Notes under the pieces: model-generated
What the model saw: the letters and a program-made list of their open reading frames with translations, nothing else
Told to the model about the DNA's origin: nothing
Database searches by the model: none
Shown: positions 19,905 to 29,521 of the stretch, one piece after another
Layout: each line of letters starts with the position of its first letter
Position numbering within the stretch: the first letter of the stretch is position 1
Position numbers and translations under genes: made by a program
Assembly (NCBI GenBank): GCA_937873135.1
Contig: CALMVQ010000232.1
Location: forward strand, 1-64,000
DNA: 64,000 bases
Source: an uncultured Scytonema sp.
GTDB lineage: Bacteria > Cyanobacteriota > Cyanobacteriia > Cyanobacteriales > Nostocaceae
Direction: 5' to 3'

Positions 19905-20474
19905 CTACTTTATCTTCTGTTTAATAAAAGTTACAACCTGAGCTAGCTGTTTCTTCAAACCATCGATTTCCCCCTGCATCTTGATAATTTTCTCATTTAA
20001 TGAGCTGATTTCAACAGAAGAAGTGTCTTTGGCACTCAAGGTAGCGCTTCCATTGTGAGAGCTAACTATTGCTGTTTGCAGTGTTTCTTTACGCGGATTT
20101 TTAGCCTTTGTCATTGCTAACTTAATCGCGCTAATAAGTTGCTTCTGGTCAAAAGGCTTTCCCAGAAATTCAAAATGTTCAAAAGGTTCTGGGATTTTCT
20201 CCGTCACCTCTTCTTTCCGACCAGACATAATGACCAAAGGAATTTTCTTCAATTCCGGTTGAGATTGAATATGCTGGAAAACCTCCCAGCCACTCATTTT
20301 AGGTAATAAAAAATCTAACATGATCAGACTGAGTTTTTCCTGACGGATTAAATTCAGTCCTTCTAGACCGTCTTTTGCATCCAATACCTGGAAGTTGCCC
20401 GGAGGCAACATTTCTCGTACTTTTACCCTGACAACTGTAGTGTCATCAATAACTAGAATGTTGTTACTTGCCAC
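19905..20474 (-). CDS. single-domain response regulator with coiled-coil tail
   Basis: A CheY-like receiver: acidic pair in LVIDD, phospho-acceptor Asp in LIMLDFLLPKMSG, conserved Ser/Thr in LVIMSGR, and Lys in FLGKPF. A C-terminal tail of about 60 residues ends in a predicted coiled coil (SLNEKIIKMQGEIDGLKKQL). I place the start at the GTG at 20474, four codons before the receiver strand begins; an in-frame GTG at 20546 would add 24 residues not seen in such domains. The likely partner is the kinase downstream (14116-19752). No output domain is present, so it may act by protein contact. Confidence 0.85.
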   Translation of the reverse strand: MASNNILVIDDTTVVRVKVREMLPPGNFQVLDAKDGLEGLNLIRQEKLSLIMLDFLLPKMSGWEVFQHIQSQPELKKIPLVIMSGRKEEVTEKIPEPFEHFEFLGKPFDQKQLISAIKLAMTKAKNPRKETLQTAIVSSHNGSATLSAKDTSSVEISSLNEKIIKMQGEIDGLKKQLAQVVTFIKQKIK

Positions 20475-20546
20475 GACTGTTTGCTCTAACAGAAATTTTA
20501 GGTTTAGAAGGCGATTTCGCCGATTAACGCTAATGAATCCTCCCAC

Positions 20547-21027
20547 TATATCTAAAATTTATCTTAATTGGGGGAGAGTAATTTCTGGGAGAGATAGTCA
20601 TATTTAAAGTATTATACAATACAACGAGGATAGCCTGTTTTCCCAGTATTAGCATTGCACATAGGTCATCGATAATATAGTGATTATCGTTTGAGTCACA
20701 TACAGACTGCCCTCTCTAGGTAGGGGTGCCCGTTAGCGCGGAGTGAGGGCGAGAGTCTATGAGATGTAACTAAAAAGCGCTATAGATCAGATCAGGAGTT
20801 ACACAAAAATTGCTCTTAACATATTGCCAAAAAATAAATGCCCAGCGGTTTATTCTAGAACAAGAGTCGTAGTCGCGCTCTTGTAACCTTGCAATGTGTC
20901 CGTTGCCAAGAGCGCTCTTGTATTCGTCGAGTTTGTGATCGGTATAATAGGTAATTAGAGATTCTGCATTGGGCTAAACCTAAAGAGATAATTTTCTTCT
21001 AGATTACCCATTACCAAGCCTATATAA
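20547..21027. other. spacer, no gene seen
   Basis: About 480 bases with no supportable ORF. It holds short GC-rich palindromic pieces (around 20865-20925, repeated AAGAGCG/CGCTCTTG) and ends at the CTAGTAC-bounded element. Confidence 0.4.
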
Positions 21028-21226
21028 CTAGTACACGGGACGTGGGAGTAAAGCTACCATTTAAAGTCAGATAGCCTGCAACGCAAGCTTTTTTCATACT
21101 GCATAAAATAAACGTGGTTAGTTTCACACTTAGCCAAGGAGCGCATCTCTTTGGAAACAGGACGTGCAACTTCTCTTCTTTGTAAGCCTGCCAAGACGAA
21201 TTTTTAGTTTCGCGTAGTGGTACTAG
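21028..21226. mobile_element. CTAGTAC-bounded small repeat element, copy 1
   Basis: A 199-base non-coding block begins CTAGTACAC and ends GGTACTAG (inverted termini). Its last 45 bases (GCCAAGACGAATTTTT..., then GTAGTGGTACTAG) match the end of the block at 29195-29403. It looks like a miniature or decayed mobile element. It abuts the 3' end of the redoxin gene. Confidence 0.5.
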
Positions 21227-21235
21227 CAACATACA

Positions 21236-21769
21236 TTAATATTGTGCAAGTAATGTCTCAATCCCAGCGTTGTGGTTTAGGAAGGAAAATAAATGTTTGT
21301 AGCGCAGTTTACCTTCTTTATCTAACACGAACTGTGCAGGCAAAGGCGCTCCTAATGCTTGCCCAACATCATAGGTACGGAAGACACGACAACTGGGATC
21401 GCACAGCAGTGGCATTTTTAAGTGTAAATCCTTCAAAACTATTTGACTCTGCCGTTCGTCTGTACTGGTAATCATTAAAACTTCTATACCCCGATTTCGG
21501 AATTGCTCGTAGTTTTCGTTCAAAGCTTTAATATGAGGAAAGCAAAAGGGACAATACTGATTTTCTGTGAAAATACGAGTAAAAGTAAGTAATACTGGTT
21601 GCTTGCCTTTGTAATTCGATAATTTCACCAAAGTTCCATTGGTAATATCTGGCAGTTGAAAATCGGGTGTCACCTCTGCCAATCGCAGCGTATTCGTTGC
21701 GGGTCTGGGAATAAAATTGTGCAAGAAGCGCTCATTGAATAAGCCACTAAAATTAGTTGAAATTGCCAT
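21236..21769 (-). CDS. peroxiredoxin-like (AhpC/TSA) protein
   Basis: The 177-residue product has a thioredoxin fold of the redoxin/AhpC-TSA family. The active-site region reads LLTFTRIFTENQYCPFC, so it has a CPFC dithiol rather than the TxxC of classical 2-Cys peroxiredoxins. Conserved DPSCRVFRTYDV and QFVLDKEGKLRYKH blocks follow, as in PRX-like2 and related cyanobacterial redoxins. It probably reduces peroxides or acts as a thiol-disulfide protein in the cytosol. Another peroxiredoxin lies 400 bases upstream on the same strand, which may reflect shared oxidative-stress control. Its stop is ten bases from the mobile-like repeat. Confidence 0.85.
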   Translation of the reverse strand: MAISTNFSGLFNERFLHNFIPRPATNTLRLAEVTPDFQLPDITNGTLVKLSNYKGKQPVLLTFTRIFTENQYCPFCFPHIKALNENYEQFRNRGIEVLMITSTDERQSQIVLKDLHLKMPLLCDPSCRVFRTYDVGQALGAPLPAQFVLDKEGKLRYKHLFSFLNHNAGIETLLAQY

Positions 21770-22059
21770 ATTTGTATTCTTGATAAAGTTAAGTTATATT
21801 TTGATATAAAATTCGGAATCACTCAGCCATTAACTATCAGCATGTATGATTTGTGGTGATTAAGCAATAGGTCTGAAGATTGATAAAATTGAATTCATCG
21901 CTGACTGCTGACGCCAAGATAGCAGAATGTTTATACGAATTCTCTATGAAGATGTACATTATTAGGAATCGAACTGTAGTCCCTCTAAGACATTGGGAGG
22001 ACGGCGTAAGCGGGGGATTATATATATTGCAGCTTCACAAAGAAACGGTATTACGTAAA

Positions 22060-22100
22060 AACCACAGATAAACATAAAAAATTTATGTTTATCTGTGGTT
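22060..22100. repeat. perfect 19-bp hairpin repeat
   Basis: Arms AACCACAGATAAACATAAA and its exact reverse complement flank a three-base loop. It lies about 60 bases beyond the 3' end of the 2-Cys peroxiredoxin gene and could terminate transcription. A related copy occurs at 35929-35981. Confidence 0.7.
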
Positions 22101-22163
22101 ACAGCTGAAGAGCGCGTTGACATATAAACTGGCTTATATTAACGCTTAAGCACTGCTACGAAC

Positions 22164-22775
22164 CTAGACGGAGGCGAAGTAAACTTTGGCTTTCACTGGA
22201 TCGGGAACCATTGTTTTGTCGCCCGGTTGCCAACCTGCAGGGCAAACTTCGTCAGGGTGGGACTGTACGTATTGAATAGCTTGCAATGTCCTCAAGGTTT
22301 CATCGACGTTGCGACCAAAGGACAGGTTGTTGATAGTCGCGTGCTGAATAACACCATCTTTGTCGATGATGAACAGACCACGCAAGGCAACACCAGCCTC
22401 TGGATCGAGAACGTTGTAAGCCGCGCTAATTTCTTTCTTGATATCGGAGATTAAGGGGTAGTTGAGGTCTCCCACGCCACCTGATTTGCGATCCGTCTGA
22501 ATCCATGCCAAATGGGAAAACTCGCTATCAACGGAAACACCAAGGATTTCGGTGTTAAGTTTTTTGAAATCTTCGTAGCGATCGCTAAAGGCTATGATTT
22601 CAGTGGGGCAAACAAAGGTAAAGTCTAGGGGGTAGAAAAATATGACGACATACTTACCGCGATGATCGGAAAGTTTGATTGTCTTAAATTCCTGATCCAC
22701 TACAGCCGTTGCTGTAAAATCAGGAGCCTGTTGACCTACACGGAGGCATCCTTCTGCTGAGTAAGTGAGGGGCAT
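22164..22775 (-). CDS. 2-Cys peroxiredoxin
   Basis: Thioredoxin-dependent peroxidase that reduces H2O2 and alkyl peroxides. The 203-residue product has the peroxidatic Cys56 in DFTFVCPTE and the resolving Cys178 in [11 protein letters not shown], with the [10 protein letters not shown] loop of typical (sensitive-type) 2-Cys enzymes. Length and motifs match cyanobacterial and plastid 2-Cys Prx. It stands alone on the minus strand, divergent from the glucosidase gene at 22908. Confidence 0.96.
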   Translation of the reverse strand: MPLTYSAEGCLRVGQQAPDFTATAVVDQEFKTIKLSDHRGKYVVIFFYPLDFTFVCPTEIIAFSDRYEDFKKLNTEILGVSVDSEFSHLAWIQTDRKSGGVGDLNYPLISDIKKEISAAYNVLDPEAGVALRGLFIIDKDGVIQHATINNLSFGRNVDETLRTLQAIQYVQSHPDEVCPAGWQPGDKTMVPDPVKAKVYFASV

Positions 22776-22907
22776 TAACCTAATTCTCCTTCAACTTATA
22801 TCTAGTAGTGTTGGGTTCGGGTCAGGTAAAATTCACCCTTCTACGCCATCACAGTTTAATTACGATCTGTTACGACTATATCATAGTCATAACGATTTTG
22901 AGTAATA

Positions 22908-25049
22908 ATGGTTGATTTAGATACAAGAGAATGGTTGCTTACCAATGGCTTGGGAAGTTTTGCCAGTGGTACAGTTTCTGATGTCCGTACTCGCACTTAT
23001 CACGGTTGGCTATTTGCCGCTCAAAACCCTCCTTCAGGACGCACCCTACTGCTTTCTCACTTAGAAGCCAACTTAGAAGTAGGAGGGCGGGTTGTGGCAC
23101 TAGGGACAAATTTTTGGAGTAGTGGTGAGATTGAGCCAACGGGTTACCAACTATTGCGCTGTTTTGATATTAACCCGGTGCCAAAATGGATTTGGGGTGA
23201 AGACGACTGGCAGTTAACAAGATTTTTAGTAATGCCCCACTTTGGAGGAGGGGGAGAGTGGGAGAAAGAAAGAGGGGGAAAACTCTTATGTGCATCTCTA
23301 AGTCCCCCACTCTCCCCTTCCTCTTTTTGTCATCGCATTTTCATGAAGTATCGCTATGAGGGTAAGGATGTTGCTATTTTAAAGCTGCGATTGCTCATAG
23401 CAGAGCGGGATTTTCACCATCAACAGAAAGAAATTCCAGAATTGCAGTTTGTACAAATGCTGGGAGAACAGCAAGTCTGTCTGCAAGCAGTAGTATCCGG
23501 AAACTTCGGAATACCTTGGCACTTGCGCTGGACAAAAGGAGAATATAAATCAGATGCATTTTGGTACTGGAATTATGCTCTACCAGAAGAAACACACCGA
23601 GGATTAGGCGATCGCGAAGATCTTTACAGTCCTGGTTATTTGACTGTCACTCTTCAGCCCGGAGAAACAGTCACTTTAGAAGCAAGAGTCGGCTTTCCCG
23701 AAAAGCTATCGACGCTTACCTCTCTCCACTTTACAGAAGTTGTAGAAGCAGAGCAGGAGAGGCTTCTGGAGATTCTTAAATGGGGCAGTGGGAAGCAGGT
23801 GGAGCCGGGGAACAATTATGATCCGGACTCATCTTCTTTATATGTGCCTACTCCCACATCTCCCCACTTTCCTATCTGGCAAAAACTACTACAAGCAGCA
23901 GACCAATTTATCGTCTATCGAGCTTCGATTGATGGTCCCACAGTTATTGCTGGCTATCATTGGTTTAATGACTGGGGACGTGATACCTTAATTGCCTTAC
24001 CTGGGTTGGCACTTGTTCCGCAACGCTTTGACTTGGCAAAAGGACTGTTGCAAACCTTTGGACGTTACTGTTGTCAAGGTCTTATCCCCAATGCATTTCC
24101 CGATATCGGTGGCGAACCTTTTTACAATAGTATTGATGCCGCGCTATGGTGGATTGAAACTTTAGGACTTTACTTGGAAGCCACCCAAGACTGGCAGTTT
24201 TTAGCAGAACAATATCCTATAGTACAGCAAATCCATAAAGCTTTTATTGGTGGCACGCGTTATAATATCCAGGTTGATTCCACTGATGGGCTGGTGGGTT
24301 GGTACGCTAGTGGTGTAGCTCTGACGTGGATGGATGTTGTTGTTGAAGGGCGTCCTGTGACTCCCCGTTATGGTAAGCCAGTGGAAATTAATGCCTTGTG
24401 GTATTCAGCTTTATGTTGGGCTTCTCGTTGGGCAGAAATTTTGTGCGAGCAAGAAACAGTTGACAATTCGCTACGTTTGGCAAAGCAGGCGCAGCGTTAC
24501 GCTCAACAAGCACAACAGGTGAAAGCCTCATTGCAAAAATTCTGGAATCCAAACCTGTGCTACTTATATGACAACATTGAGCCGGACGATCGCCGCAATT
24601 CGCAGATTCGTCCCAATGCCGTTTTAGCGCTTTCGCTCAAGCATTGTGCGTTTTCTTATCAACAGGGGCGTCAGATTCTGATGCAAGCTCGTGTCAGCTT
24701 GCTAACTCCTTATGGTCTTCGCAGTCTCGCTCCTAGCGACCCAGAATATAGAGGAAAATATATAGGGAACCCGGAACAGCGAGATCGCGCCTACCATCAA
24801 GGTACTGTTTGGAGTTGGCTGCTCGGTCCTTTTATTCGCGCATGGGAACGTTTTTACACAGATGAATCATTGCCTTTTGATTGGCAACCCTTATTGGAAC
24901 ACTTCTTATCTGCTGCTTGTCTTGGCTCAATTTCCGAGATTTTCGATGGCAATCCTCCGCATACACCGAAAGGAGCGATCGCACAAGCTTCGTCTGTTGC
25001 TGAGGTCTTCCGTCACTTTGATATTTCTAAGTTTAAATCTAATTTATAG
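22908..25049 (+). CDS. amylo-alpha-1,6-glucosidase (glycogen debranching family)
   Basis: The 713-residue product has an N-terminal glycogen-debranching N domain beginning EWLLTNGLGSFASGTVSDVRTRTYHGWL. The C-terminal (alpha/alpha)6 catalytic region contains GYHWFNDWGRDTLIALPGL, DAALWWIE and RDRAYHQGTVWSWLLGPF. It is expected to hydrolyse alpha-1,6 branches of glycogen or related glucans in the cytoplasm. Two low-complexity segments not expected in the family (about residues 112-141 and 292-318) are encoded by repeat-like DNA, the first an imperfect inverted repeat, both in frame. The gene stands alone and ends 380 bases before a tRNA on the other strand. Confidence 0.9.
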   Translation: MVDLDTREWLLTNGLGSFASGTVSDVRTRTYHGWLFAAQNPPSGRTLLLSHLEANLEVGGRVVALGTNFWSSGEIEPTGYQLLRCFDINPVPKWIWGEDDWQLTRFLVMPHFGGGGEWEKERGGKLLCASLSPPLSPSSFCHRIFMKYRYEGKDVAILKLRLLIAERDFHHQQKEIPELQFVQMLGEQQVCLQAVVSGNFGIPWHLRWTKGEYKSDAFWYWNYALPEETHRGLGDREDLYSPGYLTVTLQPGETVTLEARVGFPEKLSTLTSLHFTEVVEAEQERLLEILKWGSGKQVEPGNNYDPDSSSLYVPTPTSPHFPIWQKLLQAADQFIVYRASIDGPTVIAGYHWFNDWGRDTLIALPGLALVPQRFDLAKGLLQTFGRYCCQGLIPNAFPDIGGEPFYNSIDAALWWIETLGLYLEATQDWQFLAEQYPIVQQIHKAFIGGTRYNIQVDSTDGLVGWYASGVALTWMDVVVEGRPVTPRYGKPVEINALWYSALCWASRWAEILCEQETVDNSLRLAKQAQRYAQQAQQVKASLQKFWNPNLCYLYDNIEPDDRRNSQIRPNAVLALSLKHCAFSYQQGRQILMQARVSLLTPYGLRSLAPSDPEYRGKYIGNPEQRDRAYHQGTVWSWLLGPFIRAWERFYTDESLPFDWQPLLEHFLSAACLGSISEIFDGNPPHTPKGAIAQASSVAEVFRHFDISKFKSNL
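23241..23330. repeat. purine/pyrimidine inverted repeat inserted in the glucosidase CDS
   Basis: GGAGGGGGAGAGTGGGAG on the left and its near reverse complement TCCCCCACTCTCCCC on the right flank an AAAG/CTC-rich centre. This repeat type is normally intergenic. It is a multiple of three here and adds about 30 Gly/Glu/Ser/Pro-rich residues to the protein. Confidence 0.6.
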
Positions 25050-25429
25050 TTAGCTGATGTGGGTAGTTCACTAACTACCTACCTGCCTGCCTACGATCAG
25101 AATCTGTTGGGTTAGAAGTTTTGAAATTTGGGGGAGTCAATCAAGTCGCTCACCGTAAACGTGCCAATTCGCAGTATGTTCCTGCTTTCAGACCCAATAC
25201 TAAACGACCTATTACTGTTCAGTATCGATTAACCATTACTCTGGGACGCCCCTACATAACTTTTGGAAGCTTTACTGTGATTTGTTTATTCTTCCAATCC
25301 TAATTATGCTAACTCTGAGCTTTCTTGGAACAGCCAGTTCATCGTCAAACTCCTAGCTCTGCTGCAAAAACGTCAGAATCTTATAACCTTGATTTTTGGC
25401 TGAACCCTTATCATTCTTAGATTTTCTTA
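25050..25429. other. 380-base spacer, nothing recognised
   Basis: Short ORFs here lack ribosome-binding sites and recognisable sequence. No hairpin terminator is obvious for the glucosidase gene. Confidence 0.35.
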
Positions 25430-25503
25430 TGGCTCAGGTCGGAGTTGAACCAACGACCCCAGGCTTATGAGTCCCGTGCTCTAACCAACTGAGCTACTGA
25501 GCC
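25430..25503 (-). tRNA. tRNA-Met (anticodon CAT)
   Basis: On the minus strand a 74-nt cloverleaf reads from GGCTCAG to CTGAGCC plus discriminator A. The acceptor stem is perfect at seven pairs. The D arm is AGCTCAGTTGGTTAGAGC, the anticodon loop ACTCATAA carries CAT, and the T loop is GTTCAACTC. The general sequence resembles elongator tRNA-Met. A lysidine-type tRNA-Ile(CAT) is the alternative, and the initiator is excluded by the paired acceptor end. CCA is not encoded. Confidence 0.88.
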
Positions 25504-25810
25504 ATGTTTACTCAAATTCTTTTAGAGTTTAGCACATAAATTTCGTCATTGCCAGCCCCTAACTCAATTAATTTTTGTGGTTAATCGGGCAATCAATGTA
25601 GATTAAGAAGGTAGAGGGCTGATTAGTTGTCAAGTGCGACTAACGAATCCATACTATGGCAATGAAAATCAATCACATGAAGTTTCCCTTCAATCCACAA
25701 GGCTAACGTACATCTACTTCGGGGCTACCAGACATCGCGATCTCTTTAGGTGTTTTCATTTGCAAGACAGATATATAAATGTAGGGCGTATTGCTGATAC
25801 ACCCATACAT

Positions 25811-25973
25811 ATATATAGGACTGCTATTTGATTTTTGAACACATACGTAGGGTGTAGAACGCGCTACTCGTAACGCACCATTCTTAAGGGGAGGAGTGCG
25901 TTACAGACTTCGTCAAGAATGCACCCTACAATACCTAACCTTGTTCAAAAATCAAACCGGATTCCTATATATA
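25811..25973. mobile_element. MITE-like palindromic element, about 163 bp
   Basis: The left arm ATATATAGGACTGC...TTTGATTTTTGAACA and the reverse complement of the right arm (ATATATAGGAATCC...TTTGATTTTTGAACA) match over about 55 bases with small gaps. Inner GTAGGGTG/CACCCTAC and GTAACGCAC/GTGCGTTAC pairs extend the palindrome. It is non-coding and lies between the tRNA and the M23 peptidase gene. Confidence 0.7.
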
Positions 25974-26037
25974 TTGCATTCAGTTACAAATCGCTCTCAT
26001 TTGCTGATAGCTGATAGCTAATAGCTAAATGCTTTGA

Positions 26038-28221
26038 CTACAAACGCGGGAGGAATGCTATTGGGTTGACAGCATCTTTGCCTGCTGGATGAACTTCAAA
26101 GTGGCAGTGCGGACCAGTGCTGAAACCAGTGCTACCCATTAAAGCAATTGTTTCACCTTGATGCACTTGTTGACCAGCATGCACCAAAATCTTGCTATTG
26201 TGACCGTAGCGAGTCATGCTGCCATCTGGATGGCGAACATCCACAACGTTACCGTAACCACCATTGTTCCAGCCTGCCTTTTCAATAACACCGTCTGCTG
26301 CTGCATAGACTGGCGTACCGGTTGAGTTAGCAACGTCAATTCCCTTATGCATTCTTCCCCAGCGCATACCGAAGCCGGAGGTAAGGACACCTTTTGCTGG
26401 CCACATGTAACCTGCAAAAGTAGGAGTTGTTTCGTCAATCGGTTTGGGTAAGTAGATATCCACTGCAGCTAGAGGCGGTAAGCTTGGAGAAACTGTGGTT
26501 CCTCGCCACTTACCAAGAGAATCTGTAGTATCTATACTTCTTTGAGGTGTTGCGACCCTAGTGTCTGGTCTACTATCAGTAGGCCATAACTCTGGATTAA
26601 TTGGTTCGTTAGCTTGAACTTGAACCCTCACTGGTTGGGCACGATAGTTAGACATCGGTCGAGGAACGGCAATTGGAACAGGCTGATAATTTGAGCTGGA
26701 AACTGGAATCTGCACCGATGTATCGTTAGTCTCACGACTGGTTTGGGAAACTTCAGTTAAAACTGGTGTCGTAGATGAGTTCCCAGACTGTTGAACACGG
26801 TATTTTTCCCGTAATCTGTCAATTTCTGCTTGTAAGCTATGCAAACGGGGATTTTGTTTTTGTTTTACCTTGTTTACTGTCGGAACCTGTTTTGACTGGA
26901 GCATTTCAGCCATGGCTTGTGGAACTGGGCTATCACCACCCATTCCATAATAATTGGCAGTCGATGGGGTTGTTTCCGGCTTGACAAGAGTCGTTGCGAC
27001 TGAATCTACCTGAATTTGGGGCGTAGAAGCAGCTGTCGGTACTGAAACGGGAACAATGCTGTTATTAGCAGCAACCGAGTTTGCGTTTGTGTTGGGAACC
27101 TTAGCAGTATTACTGGAGCTAACAGCACTTGGAATAGCAGTGCTAGGATTTTCAACAGCAGGAATCGTCAATGTTTGACTGATGTGCAGTTGATTAGGAT
27201 TAGTGAGATTGTTAGCCTTAATGATTTCTGGGACTGAAGAACCGTAATTGTTAGCAATTATGGCTAGTGTATCTCCAGGCTTAACTTCATAAACTGTTGA
27301 AGTTGACGGTACGGCACCTGCTGTTGTAGCAGGCGTGGTAGAAGGCACTTGTCCTGCCAATTGCCCGGAAGACTGACTCTGAGACTTACTCTGCTTTAAC
27401 CTTGACACCAAGCTTGCTTTGCTGGTATTGGTGAAAGGTTGTGATTCTGTTGCATTTGCAACCGTGTTTGTTTGTGGGATTTTTTCAGCCACATTGATCG
27501 GTTGCATTAAAGAAGTCGCACTTGTTGATAAATTTTTAGTCTCCCCAGACCGCAACTGGGCCAAACTCTTTCTTAAACGGTTCGATTTTTCCTGTAAGTT
27601 GTTTAGTGCAAACTCTTGCTGTGCTTTTAATTGAGCATTAACTGTACCAAAACCATCCACTGTTTGCTGTTGTGAAACTAGAGATAAGTTTTGACCACCA
27701 GTGACTTTATTAGTATTAGTACTATAGAGTGTTTGTACTGTTGGCAGCGGGTTGCTGGCTATAGTCTTTGTTATTGGGTACGAGCTTTGAATTAATATCG
27801 GTCCAGAAGTGTGTCTGGAAAGTTCTTTTGCTGCTGCTTGCCATTTAGCTCCAAGCCCTGCAACTTGTGAAATTGCTGTGGGTTCGATTATGGCAGGATT
27901 TTCAGGCACACTCACTGATGCGACATCTGGCGTTCCTAGCAACTTTGTGGGATGAAAATTCACCTCATTATTGGCTGCAGATGGAATGATTGAGTTGGTG
28001 TTTTGAGCGACAGTAGGTTCCGCACCTTGGGCTCGATCGCTTTGTCGAGTCACCAAAAGGCTGGTTGCTCCCATTGAGATTGCCAAGCCAATCATCGCTG
28101 CTTTTCTCGGCACCCGATAGTTAATCCGTGGATTAAGTGCATTTATCTGCTCTACCGGAGCATCATCGCTTGGTGTGTTTTCCTGCACAGCCTTTTTTCT
28201 CCTTTTTAATGCTCGTTTCAA
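26038..28221 (-). CDS. LysM and M23-peptidase envelope protein
   Basis: Predicted periplasmic peptidoglycan endopeptidase of 727 residues. It has a basic N-terminus, one transmembrane anchor (AMIGLAISMGATSLLV near 40-55), and a long Ser/Thr/Asn/Gln-rich linker. A LysM domain (VYEVKPGDTLAIIANNYGSS, about 310-355) and a C-terminal M23 domain (about 610-725) follow. Zn-binding residues are visible in MHKGIDVA (HxxxD) and GPHCHFEVHP (HxH). The start is TTG at 28221, supported by a perfect AGGAGG six bases upstream. A long, apparently structured leader precedes it (see 28440-28600). It likely acts in cell-wall remodelling or septum processing. Confidence 0.93.
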   Translation of the reverse strand: MKRALKRRKKAVQENTPSDDAPVEQINALNPRINYRVPRKAAMIGLAISMGATSLLVTRQSDRAQGAEPTVAQNTNSIIPSAANNEVNFHPTKLLGTPDVASVSVPENPAIIEPTAISQVAGLGAKWQAAAKELSRHTSGPILIQSSYPITKTIASNPLPTVQTLYSTNTNKVTGGQNLSLVSQQQTVDGFGTVNAQLKAQQEFALNNLQEKSNRLRKSLAQLRSGETKNLSTSATSLMQPINVAEKIPQTNTVANATESQPFTNTSKASLVSRLKQSKSQSQSSGQLAGQVPSTTPATTAGAVPSTSTVYEVKPGDTLAIIANNYGSSVPEIIKANNLTNPNQLHISQTLTIPAVENPSTAIPSAVSSSNTAKVPNTNANSVAANNSIVPVSVPTAASTPQIQVDSVATTLVKPETTPSTANYYGMGGDSPVPQAMAEMLQSKQVPTVNKVKQKQNPRLHSLQAEIDRLREKYRVQQSGNSSTTPVLTEVSQTSRETNDTSVQIPVSSSNYQPVPIAVPRPMSNYRAQPVRVQVQANEPINPELWPTDSRPDTRVATPQRSIDTTDSLGKWRGTTVSPSLPPLAAVDIYLPKPIDETTPTFAGYMWPAKGVLTSGFGMRWGRMHKGIDVANSTGTPVYAAADGVIEKAGWNNGGYGNVVDVRHPDGSMTRYGHNSKILVHAGQQVHQGETIALMGSTGFSTGPHCHFEVHPAGKDAVNPIAFLPRL

Positions 28222-28439
28222 AGACGACCTCCTAATGATCGCTAGCGCTTAACTGACCTCGGTTTTTTAGTTCCATACTAATTTGTGATCTAAATCACAA
28301 ATTTCTACAGATCGAGATCACAATCACCAGAGATACTTACGCAAGATTAACCTGCTTCTGGTAATTTAGACAAGTTCATAATGCTTTACAAAAAATAAAT
28401 TTTTGTTTTAACTTGTCTGTCTACTCTTCATAAATTCAG

Positions 28440-28600
28440 ATTGTTTTTCTTTACATTTGATCCTCAGTTAGGGGCGCGTCTTCGAAGAAAAGGTTTCAAG
28501 GTGCGGGTAACTCCCCAGTTTGCAGGTGTCGTCAACCCTCCAACACTTGAAAATCGCTTCACTATCACGGCTTCTATCTGCCTAGTAAGCTCCTACTTTC
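28440..28600 (-). promoter_or_regulatory. candidate structured 5' leader of the M23 gene (possible c-di-AMP riboswitch)
   Basis: On the minus strand, about 220-380 bases before the start, the sequence is GC-richer than its surroundings and can fold. TTTCAAG near 28549 can pair with CTTGAAA near 28495, enclosing GGAGGGTTGACG and CTGGGGAGTTACCC blocks. ydaO-type cyclic-di-AMP riboswitches often precede cell-wall hydrolase genes, including in cyanobacteria. The match to that motif is by impression only and lacks a clear consensus 3' end. Confidence 0.3.
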
Positions 28601-29103
28601 CCAACTAAACCCGGAAAACACACATCTGCCTAATCTACTGTTATGGATAATAGCAGTAAGACACTGCGACTTCACGGAAAACAATTGTACTTTGTTGTAT
28701 ATATCTTCTAGGTTTCTCCACTCAATCCGCTCTCTAAACACGTGACTTTACGTTGATTATTCCCAAAAAACAACTACATTCTCTCATCAGTACTCTTGCA
28801 GACCAGAAAAAATTATTTTCTTAGATAAAAGCCCAAATAATTGATATGAAGTGCTTCTAGAAATTTTGTTCCTGAATATGAGTGCTTTTCAATTTATAAA
28901 AAGTTATCATTCGGATTCTCAAGCGCTCCTTACTTTATATATAAATTTCTTATATAATTCTCCTGTGAAATCTAAGTATTTTTTCTGACAACTTATTCCA
29001 GGTTACCCTATCAGGTATATTTTTAACATAAATCTTACTGAAAAAAATTTGAGAAGGCTGCAATCCTCAAAGACTAACCTTGGACGCAGTGTTTCCGCCA
29101 CTT

Positions 29104-29150
29104 GTGGGAGTGCCAACAGATTTTATTCTGTCGGTGGGCGCTACTCCCAC
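29104..29150. repeat. long interrupted hairpin
   Basis: Arms GTGGGAGT and ACTCCCAC with inner pairs GCC/GGC and ACAGA/TCTGT form a stem-loop of about 47 bases in otherwise gene-free DNA, just left of a CTAGTAC-bounded element. It may be the end of a decayed insertion element. Confidence 0.45.
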
Positions 29151-29194
29151 CCCTCCCGTATAGTGGTTTGAAGAGGGTAATTTACATAGATGCC

Positions 29195-29403
29195 CTAGTA
29201 CACTTGGCGCGGAAATGAACTTACTCCCGAACTACGAGAAATGATTACCTAAAATGATGAACCGCATAGACACAGGACAGCACGCCCAAGCAAAGAAGCC
29301 ACCTCCTCTCCTTTGAACGAGCGGTTCACCCCGTTGAGGCTGGGAACGTGGGCGTACGTAAGCGTGCCAAGACGAATTTTTGATTCCAAGGTAGCGGTAC
29401 TAG
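29195..29403. mobile_element. CTAGTAC-bounded small repeat element, copy 2
   Basis: A 209-base block starts CTAGTACAC and ends GGTACTAG. Its right 45 bases (GCCAAGACGAATTTTT..., GTAGCGGTACTAG) are near-identical to copy 1 at 21028-21226, while the interiors differ. A small minus-strand ORF running across it is not credible as a gene. Confidence 0.5.
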
Positions 29404-29521
29404 TAGCAAATTTACTTCTGCCTTTGTTTGTCAAAGGAACTTTATGAACTTTTAGTTTTAGTAAAATTTTCAGTATATTTATTGAAAACAATGATGTCTT
29501 AGCTTCTTACTCTATGAGAAT

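Noticed and set aside
21880-22071. 63-codon plus-strand ORF
   Set aside because: It lacks an ATG and a recognisable motif and runs into a perfect hairpin repeat.
29249-29491. 80-codon minus-strand ORF
   Set aside because: It spans most of the CTAGTAC-bounded repeat element, and the similar element at 21028 does not encode the same protein.
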